A stretch of 64,000 nucleotides of DNA from positions 494,843 through 558,842 of the forward strand of contig MU130157.1 of NCBI GenBank assembly GCA_015039465.1. The letters run 5' to 3'. A model generated the notes under the pieces. The model did no database searches and was not told where the DNA came from. It was given only the letters and a program-made list of their open reading frames with translations. Below, in pieces: positions 23,961 to 34,892 of this stretch. How positions within the stretch are numbered: position 1 is the stretch's first letter; each line of letters opens with the position of its first letter. The stretch is from Phlegmacium glaucopus (Eukaryota; Basidiomycota; Agaricomycetes; Agaricales; Cortinariaceae). Made by a program: the position numbers and the translations under genes.

Positions 23961-25251
23961 TGATATGATTTAAATCTGCATAAGCATGGTTTTTGCAATT
24001 ATTATCTATTATTTCAGCATAAATAATAATTAATGCACCAATAACTGGTTAATACAACTGATAATAAACAAGGGAATCAGAGTTGTTTACCCTACAACTG
24101 CTGATTAGACCTATTACTGTGTGACTTAAATGCATATAGTTAATAAATGTGGTCAATAGACTATCATTTGTTACACTACAAATTGCATGTCTGGATTAAA
24201 AACCAATAAATCCATGAATATCCTTATAGACTTGGCACAGGAAAAGTTAAATAAACAATATTGGGTTAGCAAATGTCATGGGGTGTGATTGTGGAGCAAC
24301 AGAATATTATTAATAAATATTCAGGGGAAAATTGGTGCCCTAGCAACAGTGGAAGCAGAATAACCAAGATAGTGGAACCATGTGATTGTGTGGGAATCAT
24401 GATGATTAAGGATAGGGGGAGTGCTGAACAATCATAAAGATTGTTTCCAGGCACAATAGGCACAGTTACCACCAAGAGGGGTGGAAACTACCTAAAATTA
24501 GCAACATGGGGCTAAAAATAGAATAACCCCTATGTTTCCAGGAACAATGAGTACACATGGTGCCAGAACCAAAGTAAGGGTACCACGAACCAGTATATCT
24601 ATTTTTGGACATTATCTATTTTTAAATATCTCAAATGTATAAAATACCTCCCAGGGTTTGTAAATAGTCAGAAAATTGGATTCTTTCTTTCCCCCCTCAT
24701 TTGCAACCTAGTACAGCAACAGCAAGAACACTTGTCTTTGAGTAGTGGACTTGAAAATAAATCAGTTTCTCAGAGTTGTTGGACTTGTTGCAATAATTGT
24801 TGAATTGTTGTAAAAGTTGTTGTTGTGTTAAAGTCATAGCAGAAGTTTGAGTCTTCTTGTGTATGCAATTGTGTTGAAGTCATAACAGAAGCAAGGGGTC
24901 TTCTTGTGTATGCAATTGTGTTGAAGTTGTAACAAAGTCTTGGACTTTTGTGTACACAAGTTTAAATCAATCAGTAAAGTCTTAGGAATTCTTTGACTGA
25001 TTGTTGGTGCAAGCCATAAATTGCAAAGCTACTTAAAAGTTTGATCATCCTTGAATTGATTCAAATTATTGTTGTTGTTGTGTGTACTAGTTGAAGTGAA
25101 ATTCAAAGTCTTGGAAAGGTTATACTTTCTAGAAAACCCAACTTGCATTATTAAGATTGTATAAAGTATTGATTGAGTTATTGTTTTGAGTAGAGATTTT
25201 TATAATCTTGAAAATACACCTTTTCTCAACAACCTCTGTGCAGTTACATCA
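23961..25251 (+). mobile_element. Solo LTR (1291 bp) inside the left TIR (layer 3)
   Basis: The insertion starts TGATATGATTT and ends CAGTTACATCA, giving TG...CA ends, and is flanked by a duplicated CCGT (23957-23960 and 25252-25255). It has no long ORF; a TATA-like TATAAAATACC occurs near 24,637. Removing it with one CCGT restores an inverted repeat that pairs with the right TIR over all 74 positions, which fixes the boundaries. Its family is unknown; the strand is assigned from the TATA-like element only. It could also be a short non-autonomous LTR element rather than a solo LTR. Confidence 0.8.
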
Positions 25252-25382
25252 CCGTTTCAGAGTAAACAAAGAAAAACAGAACCCTAAGCTAGGGTTCTTG
25301 ATGATTTGGTACTCATTGCTCGTTTATACACCCTGTATTGCTACATGGTCTGTTTTGAAATCTGTGCCTACTGCTCATAGTC

Positions 25383-26463
25383 ATGCCATTCCGCAAGATA
25401 CCATCTGAAATCAAGATTGCAGCCATCTGCTTATTTGAAGACAATATCCTTCCCCTCCCGGCAATCCTCGACTATCTGAACTTTTCTCGTCGGACATTCT
25501 ACTGTGTTCTTGACCTCTGGCACACCACTGGTGATGTTGTACAGCATACCAATGGAGTCAAAGGCCGCTGCCATATTCTCCATTATTTGGACATCAATTA
25601 TCTAAGGCGCCTCATCAGACATCGGCCAAACTGGTTTCTCAATGAATTGCTATACTTACTGGAGACAAACCGCTTCATATCTGTCCATTACACCACAATC
25701 CACTGGGAGCTTGTACGTGCTGGACTTTCATCCAAAAAAATCAAAAAGATTGCATCAGAACAAAATGAGAACCTGCAGGCAGATTATATTGGGCGCATTG
25801 CACAGTACTCCCTAGAACAGCTAGGTTTTCTCGATGAAGTATCTAAGGATGAAAGATCATCTTTCAGGGCTCATGGACAATCATGGAAAGGTACCCGCAT
25901 CGTTCAAAAAGGGGTTTTTATTTGGGGGTGCAGATTTTCAGGTTTGGGTCTTCTAACCATTGATGGGATGATCTCTGACACTGTAGTTGAAGGCTCCATG
26001 ACTCATGCGATGTTCTTGGAGTATTTGGAAGGGTCAGTGGCATGTTTTTCACTCTTTTGGGTATTGCTATGCTAATTTGTGATGGAGATGCCATTGTGTG
26101 CACCATTTCCAGGAACTCTAAGTGTCCTGGTCATGGATAATGCTTGTATTCACCATGGAGAAGGTATTTTAGAGCTGGCTGAACAATTTTGTGAGTCTTG
26201 AGCTCAACCCCCGTCTCAGAGTTCACTTTATATTCACATCATAATCCATTACACTAGAAATCCGCATCGAATTCCTCCCTCCTTACTCTCCAGACCTCAA
26301 CCTGATTGAGGAAGCATTTTCAAAGGTCAAAGCATTTATTCGGAGGCATGGCATGCTTTTTTCATGGAATGGGGATGGTATGATCTTTGAGCTGATGGAA
26401 ATCATGAAAATTATTACAGACAATGATGCAATGGGCTATTTCATACATGGAGGTTATTTCTAA
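25383..26463 (+). CDS. Tc1/mariner (IS630-type) DDE transposase, possibly inactive
   Basis: The first exon from 25383 has an N-terminal helix-turn-helix (IPSEIKIAAICLFEDN, then ILDYLNFSRRTFY) and a second helical DNA-binding part. The catalytic core follows: first Asp in LGFLDEVSKDE, second in VLVMDNACIHHG near 26,130, and Glu in LPPYSPDLNLIEEAFSK near 26,300, the usual DDE order. At least two introns are needed: one ending before ATGCCATTGTGTGC near 26,092 and one starting GTGAGTC near 26,190. With the second intron spliced at the only good sites, the codon across the junction reads TAA, so this copy may not make full-length transposase. The frame then ends at TAA near 26,461. It is the left-hand gene of the transposon. 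Confidence 0.8.
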
Positions 26464-26626
26464 CTAGTAATACTTGCTACAACACGAAGCATGACATAGA
26501 AGTGATGATTGAGAATGATAAGCAATGAGTGAGAAGCAAGCAACAATAAGGAATTATAATGATAACTTGAACAAGTTGTAAGAGCAACGAGTAAACAGGA
26601 GGGAAATGAGCAGTAAGAAGGAATAG

Positions 26627-29600
26627 CTACTTTGAGACAGCCCATATTTTGATTGCCTCCTTGAGATCAATGAGTTCACCGATAGCAAATTTCATATTTT
26701 CCAGGTCTCTCTCGCTGATATGTGCAAAAGCATGCAATCCTGAGATCTTGTGTTCTTGAAAACACTGGAGGATATCCATAGAGAGACAGAATATATCACA
26801 AAATGTTGATATGTCGAGCTTTGGACCCTTGCCATACAATGCAAGTGGGCAGCAATCAGATGATACTGATGAAGTGTGGGCTGAAGGCTGTGCATCGGAT
26901 ACATGAACAACATTAGGATATAGTGTATGAGGATTGTCAGGTAGAATAAGTTGAACGATGGGAACCTGATCCCTTTCCTTCTCTTTTGCCATTGCCTTGA
27001 TGCGTGCTTGGAGGAGTGGAGACTTCGAAACAATGGCATGAGCTGAAACAGAGTCAAATTCTTGAGGGTTGCTGATGGTGCATCTCCTTCGGAATGAAGC
27101 TAATAGAGATGTCAGAGCATATTGTCAGTATCTATGTAAATCATACCATGGCTGCTGTTACGAACTCTCTTTTTCCCTTTTTATCTCCACCGAACACATG
27201 TTTGTTTCACTACCATATGCTTTACTCGCTCTTTTCATCTCCGTCTTACACATGTTCATCTCATTCCTTTCATCGTTTCATCTATTATTAATCATGCCTA
27301 CCTACTCACATGCTGACGTTTCACCTATGCACGACTCTCACTTATTTACTATAAATACCGTAGTTACACCGGATGTAACCTTAGCTAATTCTTGAGATTC
27401 TAACAACAGTTACTTTCTACTCGAACGACCTCAAACTCTTTAAGACTCTACTTTGACTCACAAGTCTTAGTATTCTTTTTGAGCTCAGACTACGACGAAA
27501 CGATCTTCTGTACGACTGTTTACAGCCAGAGCCCTCTGAGCCGTTTGAAGTTGTAACAAAAGAATTAGCTATTGTATTCCTACACGCTCTCTTCTTAGAA
27601 GCGTTGGTTATATCTAGCCGAACCTGAAACCGAAACACCGACAAACCGAACCGAACGAATACTGTGAAAAGTTAAATACTTGATCCAGTATAAGAAGATA
27701 GAGCAAGGACTTCTTACTTCTAAGACAACCCGAAACCGAACCTAGACGAAACAATGGCAGGAGAATTATCCACCGCTCCTCACGTCCCAAAAGAATTAAA
27801 CATCAACAAACCGACGCCTTTCACTGGCGACAGACGCAAAGTAAAGACATTCCTCCAAGAATGCAAGATATACTTGAGCGTAAACGACAAAGCCTACGCA
27901 GAAGATGGCCCAAAAATTGCTTTTATCCTTTCCTTCATGACCGATGGAGAAGCAGTTCAATGGAAAGAAACATGGATCGACAGCATCACTGACGCAACTG
28001 GGACGATCACCCTTCCCACACTCCAAGTCTTCTATGACACCATCGCCGAACAATTCAAAGAAACAAATCGAGTCCAAGACTCCATGCACAAACTGGCCCT
28101 CCTACGACAAGGAAAGAAGTCAGCCGAACAAATAGTCACCGAATTCTCTCTCTTGACGAGACAGGCCGGACTAGAGGAAAAAAGCACATCTGATAACATC
28201 CACCTCATCCAGATGTTCCGAAAAGTCCTTAACCCATCCCTAACCCGAAAAATTGTACTATCTCTCAACGTCCCGATGACAATCAAAGGCTGGAAAGACA
28301 GAGCGATTCAATACGACTCACAATACCGATTCGCGATGGCACTTCTGTCAACAGAACAACCGAACAGAAAACCCTACGACCCAGTATACAGAGAAGAAAA
28401 GCCGAAATATGAAGGGAGGAATTGGTCCTCAAACAACAGACGAACTGACCCAGACGCCATGGACGTCGACGCGATGAGCTACGAAAAGCGAGGAGAGTAC
28501 ATGCGCAAAGGCCTTTGTTTCAGGTGTGACAAGCCCGGCCACATCTCCAGAGACTGTAAAGAAAAACGAGGAGGATACCAAGGAAATAAAAGCCAAGGAT
28601 CCTCAAACAACTACAACAAGAACAACCAGAAGAAACCGACAGTCAAAGATATCCACGCCTTGATCAAAGGGCTGAGCAAAGACGAACACGAAAAACTCGC
28701 CAACCTTCAACTCGGAATCAACGAAGACGAACAGATTGTCGAAGTAGGAGAGGAGGATTTTTAAAGCGGAGAACTGAATCGATGTCAGTTTCTCCCACGC
28801 TATCCATATCTAATTGCTTAGTACCTCGTTTAAACATACACCAAATGAAAATACCTATTTCTATAACGAGTGAAACGCAAAAAGATTCGGAAATCATCGA
28901 ACAAGCCTTTATCGACTCTGGCGCAGACGGAAAATTCATCGACCAAAACTTCGTGAGAACACAGAAATTTACGATCAAAACCTTAAAAGTTCCCATCAAA
29001 GTTTTTAACGTTGACGGTACCCTGAACAAACGAGGGACAATCAAACATTACGTAAACCTCGAGATCAATGTTCTTGGACGAAAGAAGATGAACCGACTTT
29101 TAGTCACTGGACTAGGGAAACACAAGATTATTCTTGGAGCAACCTGGCTCAAAGAAAACAATCCCGAAATAGACTGGAAGAAAGAGACCCTTACATGGCG
29201 CAAGCCCGAACAACCGAAAGAAGAATCACCACAGAAACCGATTTTTAGGACACCCTCGAAACCCACCACTATTGAAGATGAAGATGATATTGAAGAATAT
29301 CTCAATCGAACACGGAACCCTACCGACGATGATGAAACATCAGTACTCGTCGCTTTTATCAATGGCGAAATGGACAACAAATATTGGATCAATGCGAAAA
29401 CCTCTGCTTCACAAGATCTGGCTATGAAATACGACATCAAGCCTGATATCCCTGTCGAAGAAATAGTACCACTGGAGTATCATGAATACTTAGATGTATT
29501 TGATGAGAAAAAGGCGGACAGATTTCCTGAAGAACGACCCTGGGACCATAAGATCGAAATGAAACCGACTTTCCAACCGAAATCTTTCAAAACGTATAAC

Positions 29601-32600
29601 CTTACACCGGCAGAACAAATCGAATTGGACAAATTCCTCAGAGAGAATCTCGACCGAAAATACATTTGAAAATCGAAATCCCCAATGGCTTCACCTTTCT
29701 TCTTTGTATCAAAGAAAGACGGAAAACTTCGACCCTGTCAAGATTATCGATATCTGAACGAACATACAGTCAAGAATGCTTATCCACTCCCGCTAATCAC
29801 CGAAATCATGGACAAACTCAAAGGCGCAACTTGTTTCACAAAGTTTGACGTCCTAAGAGGTTACAACAATGTCAGGATTGCCAAAGGAGATGAATGGAAA
29901 GCCGCGTTCAAAACAAATCGAGGACTATTCGAACCGACAGTAATGTTCTTTGGAATGTGTAATTCACCGGCAACATTCCAAGCAATGATGGACTCTATCT
30001 TTGAAGATCTCATCGAAGGCGACTATATTATTGTCTACATGGACGACATCCTAATCTTTGCAAAGAACGAAAAGGATCTCGAAGAAATCACGAAAAAGGT
30101 CTTACAACGTTTACGGGAAAACGATCTCTATTTGAAACCAAAGAAATGCGAATTCAATAAGAAGAAAGTTGAATACCTCGGAATGATCATCGAAGAAGGC
30201 AAGATCTCTATGGACCCAACCAAACTCAAGGGTATCCGAGACTGGCCGACTCCCACCTCTGTTAAAGAAGTACGATCCTTTTTAGGATTTGGAAACTTTT
30301 ACCGACGATTCATCCGACACTTCTCTGACCTATGTCAACCATTGAACAATCTTTTGAAGAAGGATGTACCCTTCGAATGGACCGACAAATGTCAAGAAAC
30401 CTTCGAAATTCTGAAACGACGCTTTACTGAAGAACCGGTCTTACGAATGCCTGACCCGACCCGACCTTTCCAAATTGAATCTGACGCTTCGAAATACGCA
30501 TCAGGCGCAGTCCTTACTCAGACAGACACGAACGGAGACTGACACCCTGTAGCTTTCTTATCGAAGAGCTTTTCCCCCACCGAACGAAATTACGAAATCT
30601 ATGATCGCGAACTCCTAGCAATCATACGAGCTTTAACTGACTGGAGACATTATATCCTTGGATCTGAACATACGACGACAGTCTACTCTGATCACAAGAA
30701 CCTAACCTACTACCGAACCGCACAGAAACTGAACAGACAACAAGCTCGATGGTCGCTATTCCTTTCGGAATTCAATGTCAATCTGATCCATTTACCTGGA
30801 AACAAAATGATCCAATCCGACGCTCTATCCCGACGAGCTGATCTCTGCCCTAAAGATGACAATGACAATGAAGACATTACAATGCTTCCCGATTCATTAT
30901 TTGTCAATCTGGTCGACCTCGATTTACAAAAACAAATTGCAAACTCCACAAACATAGACACCGACGCCGCCGATGCATTGCGCTCTCTACTCGAAAAAGG
31001 TCCTTCTAATCTGAGAAGCGATCTAGAAGACTGGTCAACCGAGAAATTTATGGGAAAACCAATCTTGTTCTACAAAGGAAAGAATTACATCCCTCAAAAT
31101 CGAGAACTTCGCCATAAACTAGTAAAACAATTTCACGATGCACCAACCGCAGGACACCCTGGAGAACTGGAGACATACAATTCAATCTCTCAACATTACT
31201 GGTGGCCCGGACTCCGTACTTTCGTAAAGAACTACGTAAAAGGATGCTCTGATTGTCAACAGTTCAAGATAAACAGAAATCCATCGAAACCGAGTTTCTT
31301 ACCGATTGAAGGACCAAAAGACTCTAGACCTTTTGCAAACTGTTCAATGGACCTCATCACTGATCTCCCACCGATTGACGGTAAAGACGCTATACTGGTC
31401 GTGGTCGACCACGGACTTACAAAGGGGGTGATTCTCGTCCCTTGCGCAAAAACTTGCACTTCAGAAGACATCGCTCAACTCCTACTTGATAACCTTTACA
31501 AACGGTTTGGACTCCCTGACAAGATGATCTCCGACAGAGACCCTCGATTTACTGCCAAAGCCTTCGAAAACCTTTTCAAATTACTTGGAATTGAACACGC
31601 GAAAATGACTGCCTTTCATCCTCAATCCGACGGAACAACAGAACGTTTCAATCAAGAAATTGAAGCCTATCTTTCAATCTACTGTTTTGACAACCCAACA
31701 AACTGGTTATCCGCTCTACCGACTCTTGAATTCACCCACAACAACAGAAGACACTCCGGAAGAACGCAAACCCCTTTTGAATTGATCATGGGATCATCCC
31801 CAATCTCCATTCCCCTTTCATTCGAAAACACACATTTCCCTGCCGTCGAAGAACGAACACGGAAATTAATCAAAGACAGAGAAGAGGCCCTAGCAGCACA
31901 TGAACTAGCAAGACACCGAATGGAAAACAGAATCAAATCGAACTTCAAACCATTCCGAGAAGGACAACTAGTCTGGTTAGACTCCAGGAATCTAAAGACG
32001 AACTATAACAAGAAAATAGCACCAAGACGAGAAGGACCATTCCCAATTGAAAAAGTCCTAGGACCCCTCACCTATCGATTAAAACTCCCTGAAACATGGA
32101 AGATCCACAACGTTTTCCACGCATACCTCCTTATGCCATACGTCGAAAACGAAGTACACGGACCGAACTTCCTTAAACCACCAGCAGAAATTGTTGACGG
32201 AAATGAAGAATACGAAGTCGAATCGATCATTGGACACAGAAAACGAGGACGCGGATACCAATTCAAAATCCGATGGAAAGATTATCCAATCTCCGAAGCA
32301 ACGTGGGAACCGGAATCACACATCAAAAACGCCGATGACACGTTGTCACTTTATAAACAAACCCATCACCTCATTTAGAACACCTTCGAAAACATGTGTT
32401 ACACTTCCTATCAACACGAACTCGTCGATGAGGACTTTTTAAAGTTCATCAACGTCATCGCCAAAATCGCCGATGACTTTGAAGATATAAGACTAGCCCT
32501 CGAAAAACAAAGGGACGACAACTTTACTCTCCCCAAATTTGATTTCGAAATCAACTACTCTCGAATTCACTGCCCTTCATTCTGAAACATGCCTCAAATT

Positions 32601-34845
32601 CCTTCTTCATCCTTCTCCTCCCCTCTTCCTCGCACCCAACCTCCAATTTTCGATTTCACCCACGAAGAACTCTCTTCCTATGTACAAACTCGACACGACA
32701 TCAACAATCTCGTGCCTTTCCTTCGACCAAACCCCGTCTTATATACTAAATTCCTTTATTTCCACCACGTCGACCAATCTATCATACGGGCAAAACGAGA
32801 ACTCGAATATTTACAAACACAAGCAGACACGTTATTTGACAACATGGTCGGCTGTGGCCTAACCCAAGAAATCGAACCATTCATCCGATTTAAACGACGA
32901 AACCCCATTAGATCCCGGCGATCTACTCCATTACCCCTTCGACAGACATTTTCCCCTCTTCCACTTCCCGACCAAACCCCTCTCGGTTCTCGACTTAATC
33001 CCATTGTCATCGACGACGACGATGAAGTTCTTTTACAACGTCACTGTTCTACTTGCGATCACGACGGTCATACTTCCCGACAATGTTTTTTATCAGTTAC
33101 TGGTGAACCTATTGTCTTACCGAATGAACGACCACCACACGAATATCGCGTATGCAACAATTGCTTCGAGGAAGGACACGGCTGGCAACACTGCCCGCTC
33201 GAACAACGAGAAGGACTATTCCTAGATTCTGAGTCGAATCCGGAGTCTTCGACGTAAGAAGGGGGTAATGTTACGAACTCTCTTTTTCCCTTTTTATCTC
33301 CACCGAACACATGTTTGTTTCACTACCATATGCTTTACTCGCTCTTTTCATCTCCGTCTTACACATGTTCATCTCATTCCTTTCATCGTTTCATCTATTA
33401 TTAATCATGCCTACCTACTCACATGCTGACGTTTCACCTATGCACGACTCTCACTTATTTACTATAAATACCGTAGTTACACCGGATGTAACCTTAGCTA
33501 ATTCTTGAGATTCTAACAACAGTTACTTTCTACTCGAACGACCTCAAACTCTTTAAGACTCTACTTTGACTCACAAGTCTTAGTATTCTTTTTGAGCTCA
33601 GACTACGACGAAACGATCTTCTGTACGACTGTTTACAGCCAGAGCCCTCTGAGCCGTTTGAAGTTGTAACAGCTGCTGCCCATTTGTTGAAATGATCATG
33701 GCTCAGGGGGAAGTGTGGACCATCAGCGGGAACAAAACAGTGTTTGTATTTGCAATTATTGAAATTGCAGAGCCACCGTTCCCTTAGACGCTTGATGCTA
33801 TCATTCTTGGCAACATTTCCTGGTAGTATATCCTTTTCGGTTGGAATCTAAGGTAAAAACCTTGAGTAAGGATAGTGTGATCGACATAGCCAATATTGAC
33901 ATGTACACGGCTTTTCTTTTTCTTTCCTTTCACAGAGTTGTTGCCTCCATGGTCCTCATCTTGAGCTGCTACCACAGCTGGAGGGATATTTTCTTTGTCA
34001 ATGAGCTAGAAATCCAAAAAGGAGTCGATATATGTTTTGGAAAGGCAAATAAGTTACATCTACAAGTTGGTTTACGATGACTTTGACCATTGGTGTTTTC
34101 ATCTTCCCAGTGCATTTCAGAAGATGCTTATAATCTTCAGCAGACGCAAGAGGAAGTGGGTCAGGGACATGGCGTGTGATAGTGAATAAAACACAAAAAG
34201 CATTGGCAGGTATGTTAGCGCGTCCCGGAAAAAGAACATCGGCGACTCTTGCAGCAAGGCGGCTTTGAAAGTCAATCCACTCAAGGTCATGTGGAAGTTC
34301 CAGGAATCGTGCAACACCTTCACGGCAGGTGCGCTGTGGCTTGGCAAGCTCAGCAAGGGAAAATATGAGCATATTGTAGGTGATCTGCCAGCACCTCTCC
34401 TCTGCCTCCACAACAGCAGCAGTGGCTGTTCCTGCAACAGTAATCAATTAAGCAGAAAAAATATACAATGATACAATGCATAGAACCTATGGCTTTCTTT
34501 TTTGTAGGCCCTCTCTTCAATTTTTGAACCGCAGTGGTGGCCACAGGCTCAGTCTGCTCAGATTCACACTCCTCATCAGCACGGGTTGAATTTTCATCAT
34601 CTTCCCCAGATTCATCTGTATCCCCCTCCTCTCCTGACTTTCCCTCCATCATTTACATCCATATCATCTTTGCCATGCAGTTGCAGGTTAGCCAGATCCA
34701 AAACTGGCTTGAGGTCAGAACCTGAAGATTCTTCTTCTTCTTCTGGTTTGGAGACAGGTCTAGGAGGGAGTATCTTCAATTTTTTGGTGCTCTTTGGGCC
34801 ACTGGACATGTTCTTGCGCTTGGTAGGAGCAGGCTGCCCAGGCAT
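26627..34845 (-). CDS. Transposon accessory gene with Cys/His motif and SAM-like C-terminus, split by a retrotransposon
   Basis: Reading leftward from ATG at 34845, the gene starts with a Lys/Ser/Glu-rich acidic region containing [13 protein letters not shown] basic patches. Next comes a globular segment ([36 protein letters not shown]), then a Cys/His motif RWLCNFNN...KYKHCFVP...HFPLSHDHF near 33,760-33,700. There the chromovirus insertion (27156-33671) cuts the codon run after AACAAATGGGCAGC. Beyond it the frame resumes with GCAGCCATG, an intron, and a C-terminal part ending in [15 protein letters not shown]...LKEAIKIWA, which resembles a SAM domain. Stop is at 26627. I recall this protein as multi-copy in Agaricomycetes. 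Its tail-to-tail place inside the TIRs suggests a transposon-encoded partner. Its role is unknown. Confidence 0.68.
27156..27558 (+). repeat. Chromovirus 5' LTR (403 bp)
   Basis: Starts TGTTACGAACTC and ends GTTGTAACA, with TGTTAC/GTAACA as short terminal inverted repeats. By eye it is identical to 33269-33671. A 5-bp target duplication GCTGC lies outside (27151-27155 and 33672-33676). It holds a TATA box at 27350-27357. Confidence 0.97.
27350..27393 (+). promoter_or_regulatory. LTR core promoter and predicted transcript 5' end
   Basis: TATAAATA at 27350-27357 lies 32 bp before TAGCTAATTCTT (27382-27393). That 12-mer is the exact complement of the primer binding site just after the LTR, so transcription probably starts at or very near 27382. 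Confidence 0.75.
27560..27571 (+). promoter_or_regulatory. Self-priming primer binding site
   Basis: AAGAATTAGCTA begins two bases after the 5' LTR and is perfectly complementary to 27382-27393 within the LTR (and to 33495-33506). Tf1/sushi-type chromoviruses prime reverse transcription with the folded 5' end of their own RNA in this way. No initiator-tRNA-Met complement (TGGTATCAGAGC-like) is seen here. Confidence 0.8.
27754..28764 (+). CDS. gag: Chromovirus Gag
   Basis: A 336-codon frame. The first two thirds form the capsid-like retrotransposon Gag region ([20 protein letters not shown] near residues 14-33, later [12 protein letters not shown]). A CCHC zinc knuckle [14 protein letters not shown] follows near residue 251, in a basic region that would bind RNA. 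The tail is acidic. The stop TAA at 28762-28764 comes 17 nt before the first ATG of pol, which is in the -1 frame relative to gag, so pol may be reached by reinitiation or by frameshifting in the open overlap. The frame is intact. Confidence 0.95.
   Translation: MAGELSTAPHVPKELNINKPTPFTGDRRKVKTFLQECKIYLSVNDKAYAEDGPKIAFILSFMTDGEAVQWKETWIDSITDATGTITLPTLQVFYDTIAEQFKETNRVQDSMHKLALLRQGKKSAEQIVTEFSLLTRQAGLEEKSTSDNIHLIQMFRKVLNPSLTRKIVLSLNVPMTIKGWKDRAIQYDSQYRFAMALLSTEQPNRKPYDPVYREEKPKYEGRNWSSNNRRTDPDAMDVDAMSYEKRGEYMRKGLCFRCDKPGHISRDCKEKRGGYQGNKSQGSSNNYNKNNQKKPTVKDIHALIKGLSKDEHEKLANLQLGINEDEQIVEVGEEDF
28782..32378 (+). pseudogene. pol: Chromovirus Pol (PR-RT-RNaseH-IN-chromodomain) with two in-frame TGA codons
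   Basis: One reading frame runs from 28782 to 32378, interrupted only by TGA at 29667-29669 and TGA at 30540-30542. Domains in order: aspartic protease ([12 protein letters not shown] near 28,910), reverse transcriptase (active site VYMDDILIF near 30,036), RNase H, integrase with an HHCC zinc domain ([14 protein letters not shown] near 31,250) and D-D-E core (ISDRDPRF near 31,530), and a chromodomain at the C-terminus ([20 protein letters not shown] near 32,260). The first stop lies before [12 protein letters not shown], where relatives have a sense codon, and the second before [10 protein letters not shown], where Trp is usual. Both fit single C-to-T or G-to-A changes. Everything else in the frame is intact. 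Stop readthrough is an alternative to loss of function. Confidence 0.93.
32394..32585 (+). CDS. Small retrotransposon ORF downstream of pol
   Basis: A 63-codon frame starting 16 nt after the pol stop and ending 4 nt before the next ORF. Composition is acidic and helical ([20 protein letters not shown]). No family recognised. Tight spacing in an otherwise compact element suggests it may be translated by reinitiation, or that it once was the first part of the following ORF. Confidence 0.5.
   Translation: MCYTSYQHELVDEDFLKFINVIAKIADDFEDIRLALEKQRDDNFTLPKFDFEINYSRIHCPSF
32589..33257 (+). CDS. Chromovirus third ORF with two zinc-knuckle-like motifs
   Basis: A 222-codon intact frame between pol and the 3' LTR, the position of an env or accessory gene. 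The N-terminal half is helical with a [18 protein letters not shown] segment, followed by an Arg-rich region ([14 protein letters not shown]) and an acidic IDDDDE run. Two Cys/His clusters follow: [14 protein letters not shown] (CX2CX4HX4C, a canonical zinc-knuckle spacing) and [14 protein letters not shown] (same spacing). There is no signal peptide or transmembrane segment, so it is not an envelope protein. The pattern suggests a nucleic-acid-binding accessory protein. Because the copy is young the frame could be intact by recency rather than by selection. Confidence 0.8.
   Translation: MPQIPSSSFSSPLPRTQPPIFDFTHEELSSYVQTRHDINNLVPFLRPNPVLYTKFLYFHHVDQSIIRAKRELEYLQTQADTLFDNMVGCGLTQEIEPFIRFKRRNPIRSRRSTPLPLRQTFSPLPLPDQTPLGSRLNPIVIDDDDEVLLQRHCSTCDHDGHTSRQCFLSVTGEPIVLPNERPPHEYRVCNNCFEEGHGWQHCPLEQREGLFLDSESNPESST
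33253..33268 (+). promoter_or_regulatory. Polypurine tract
   Basis: GTAAGAAGGGGGTAA directly precedes the 3' LTR start TGTTAC and would prime plus-strand DNA synthesis. Confidence 0.75.
33269..33671 (+). repeat. Chromovirus 3' LTR (403 bp)
   Basis: Same length and, by eye, same sequence as the 5' LTR at 27156-27558; followed by the target duplication GCTGC at 33672-33676. Confidence 0.97.
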
Positions 34846-34892
34846 GACTTATATATATATTGATTCGAGGATGAGATATCCTATCTATACTG

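Larger units (their letters stand above)
27156..33671 (+). mobile_element. Complete Gypsy chromovirus (6516 bp), recent insertion (layer 4)
   Basis: Order is LTR, self-priming site, gag, pol with C-terminal chromodomain, two small downstream ORFs, polypurine tract, LTR. Apparently identical LTRs and a perfect 5-bp target duplication indicate a recent insertion, younger than the accessory gene it splits. Pol carries two in-frame TGA codons, so this copy should not produce full pol on its own. Confidence 0.96.

Noticed and set aside
27559..27590. tRNA primer binding site
   Set aside because: No match to the 3' end of initiator tRNA-Met was seen; the self-complementary 12-mer explains priming better.
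28740..28764. Canonical -1 frameshift slippery heptamer at the gag end
   Set aside because: The T-run GATTTTTAA is in the wrong register for X XXY YYZ, so I only note that pol is in the -1 frame and starts 17 nt later.
32589..33257. Envelope-like protein in the chromovirus
   Set aside because: No signal peptide, furin-like site or membrane span; zinc-knuckle motifs instead.
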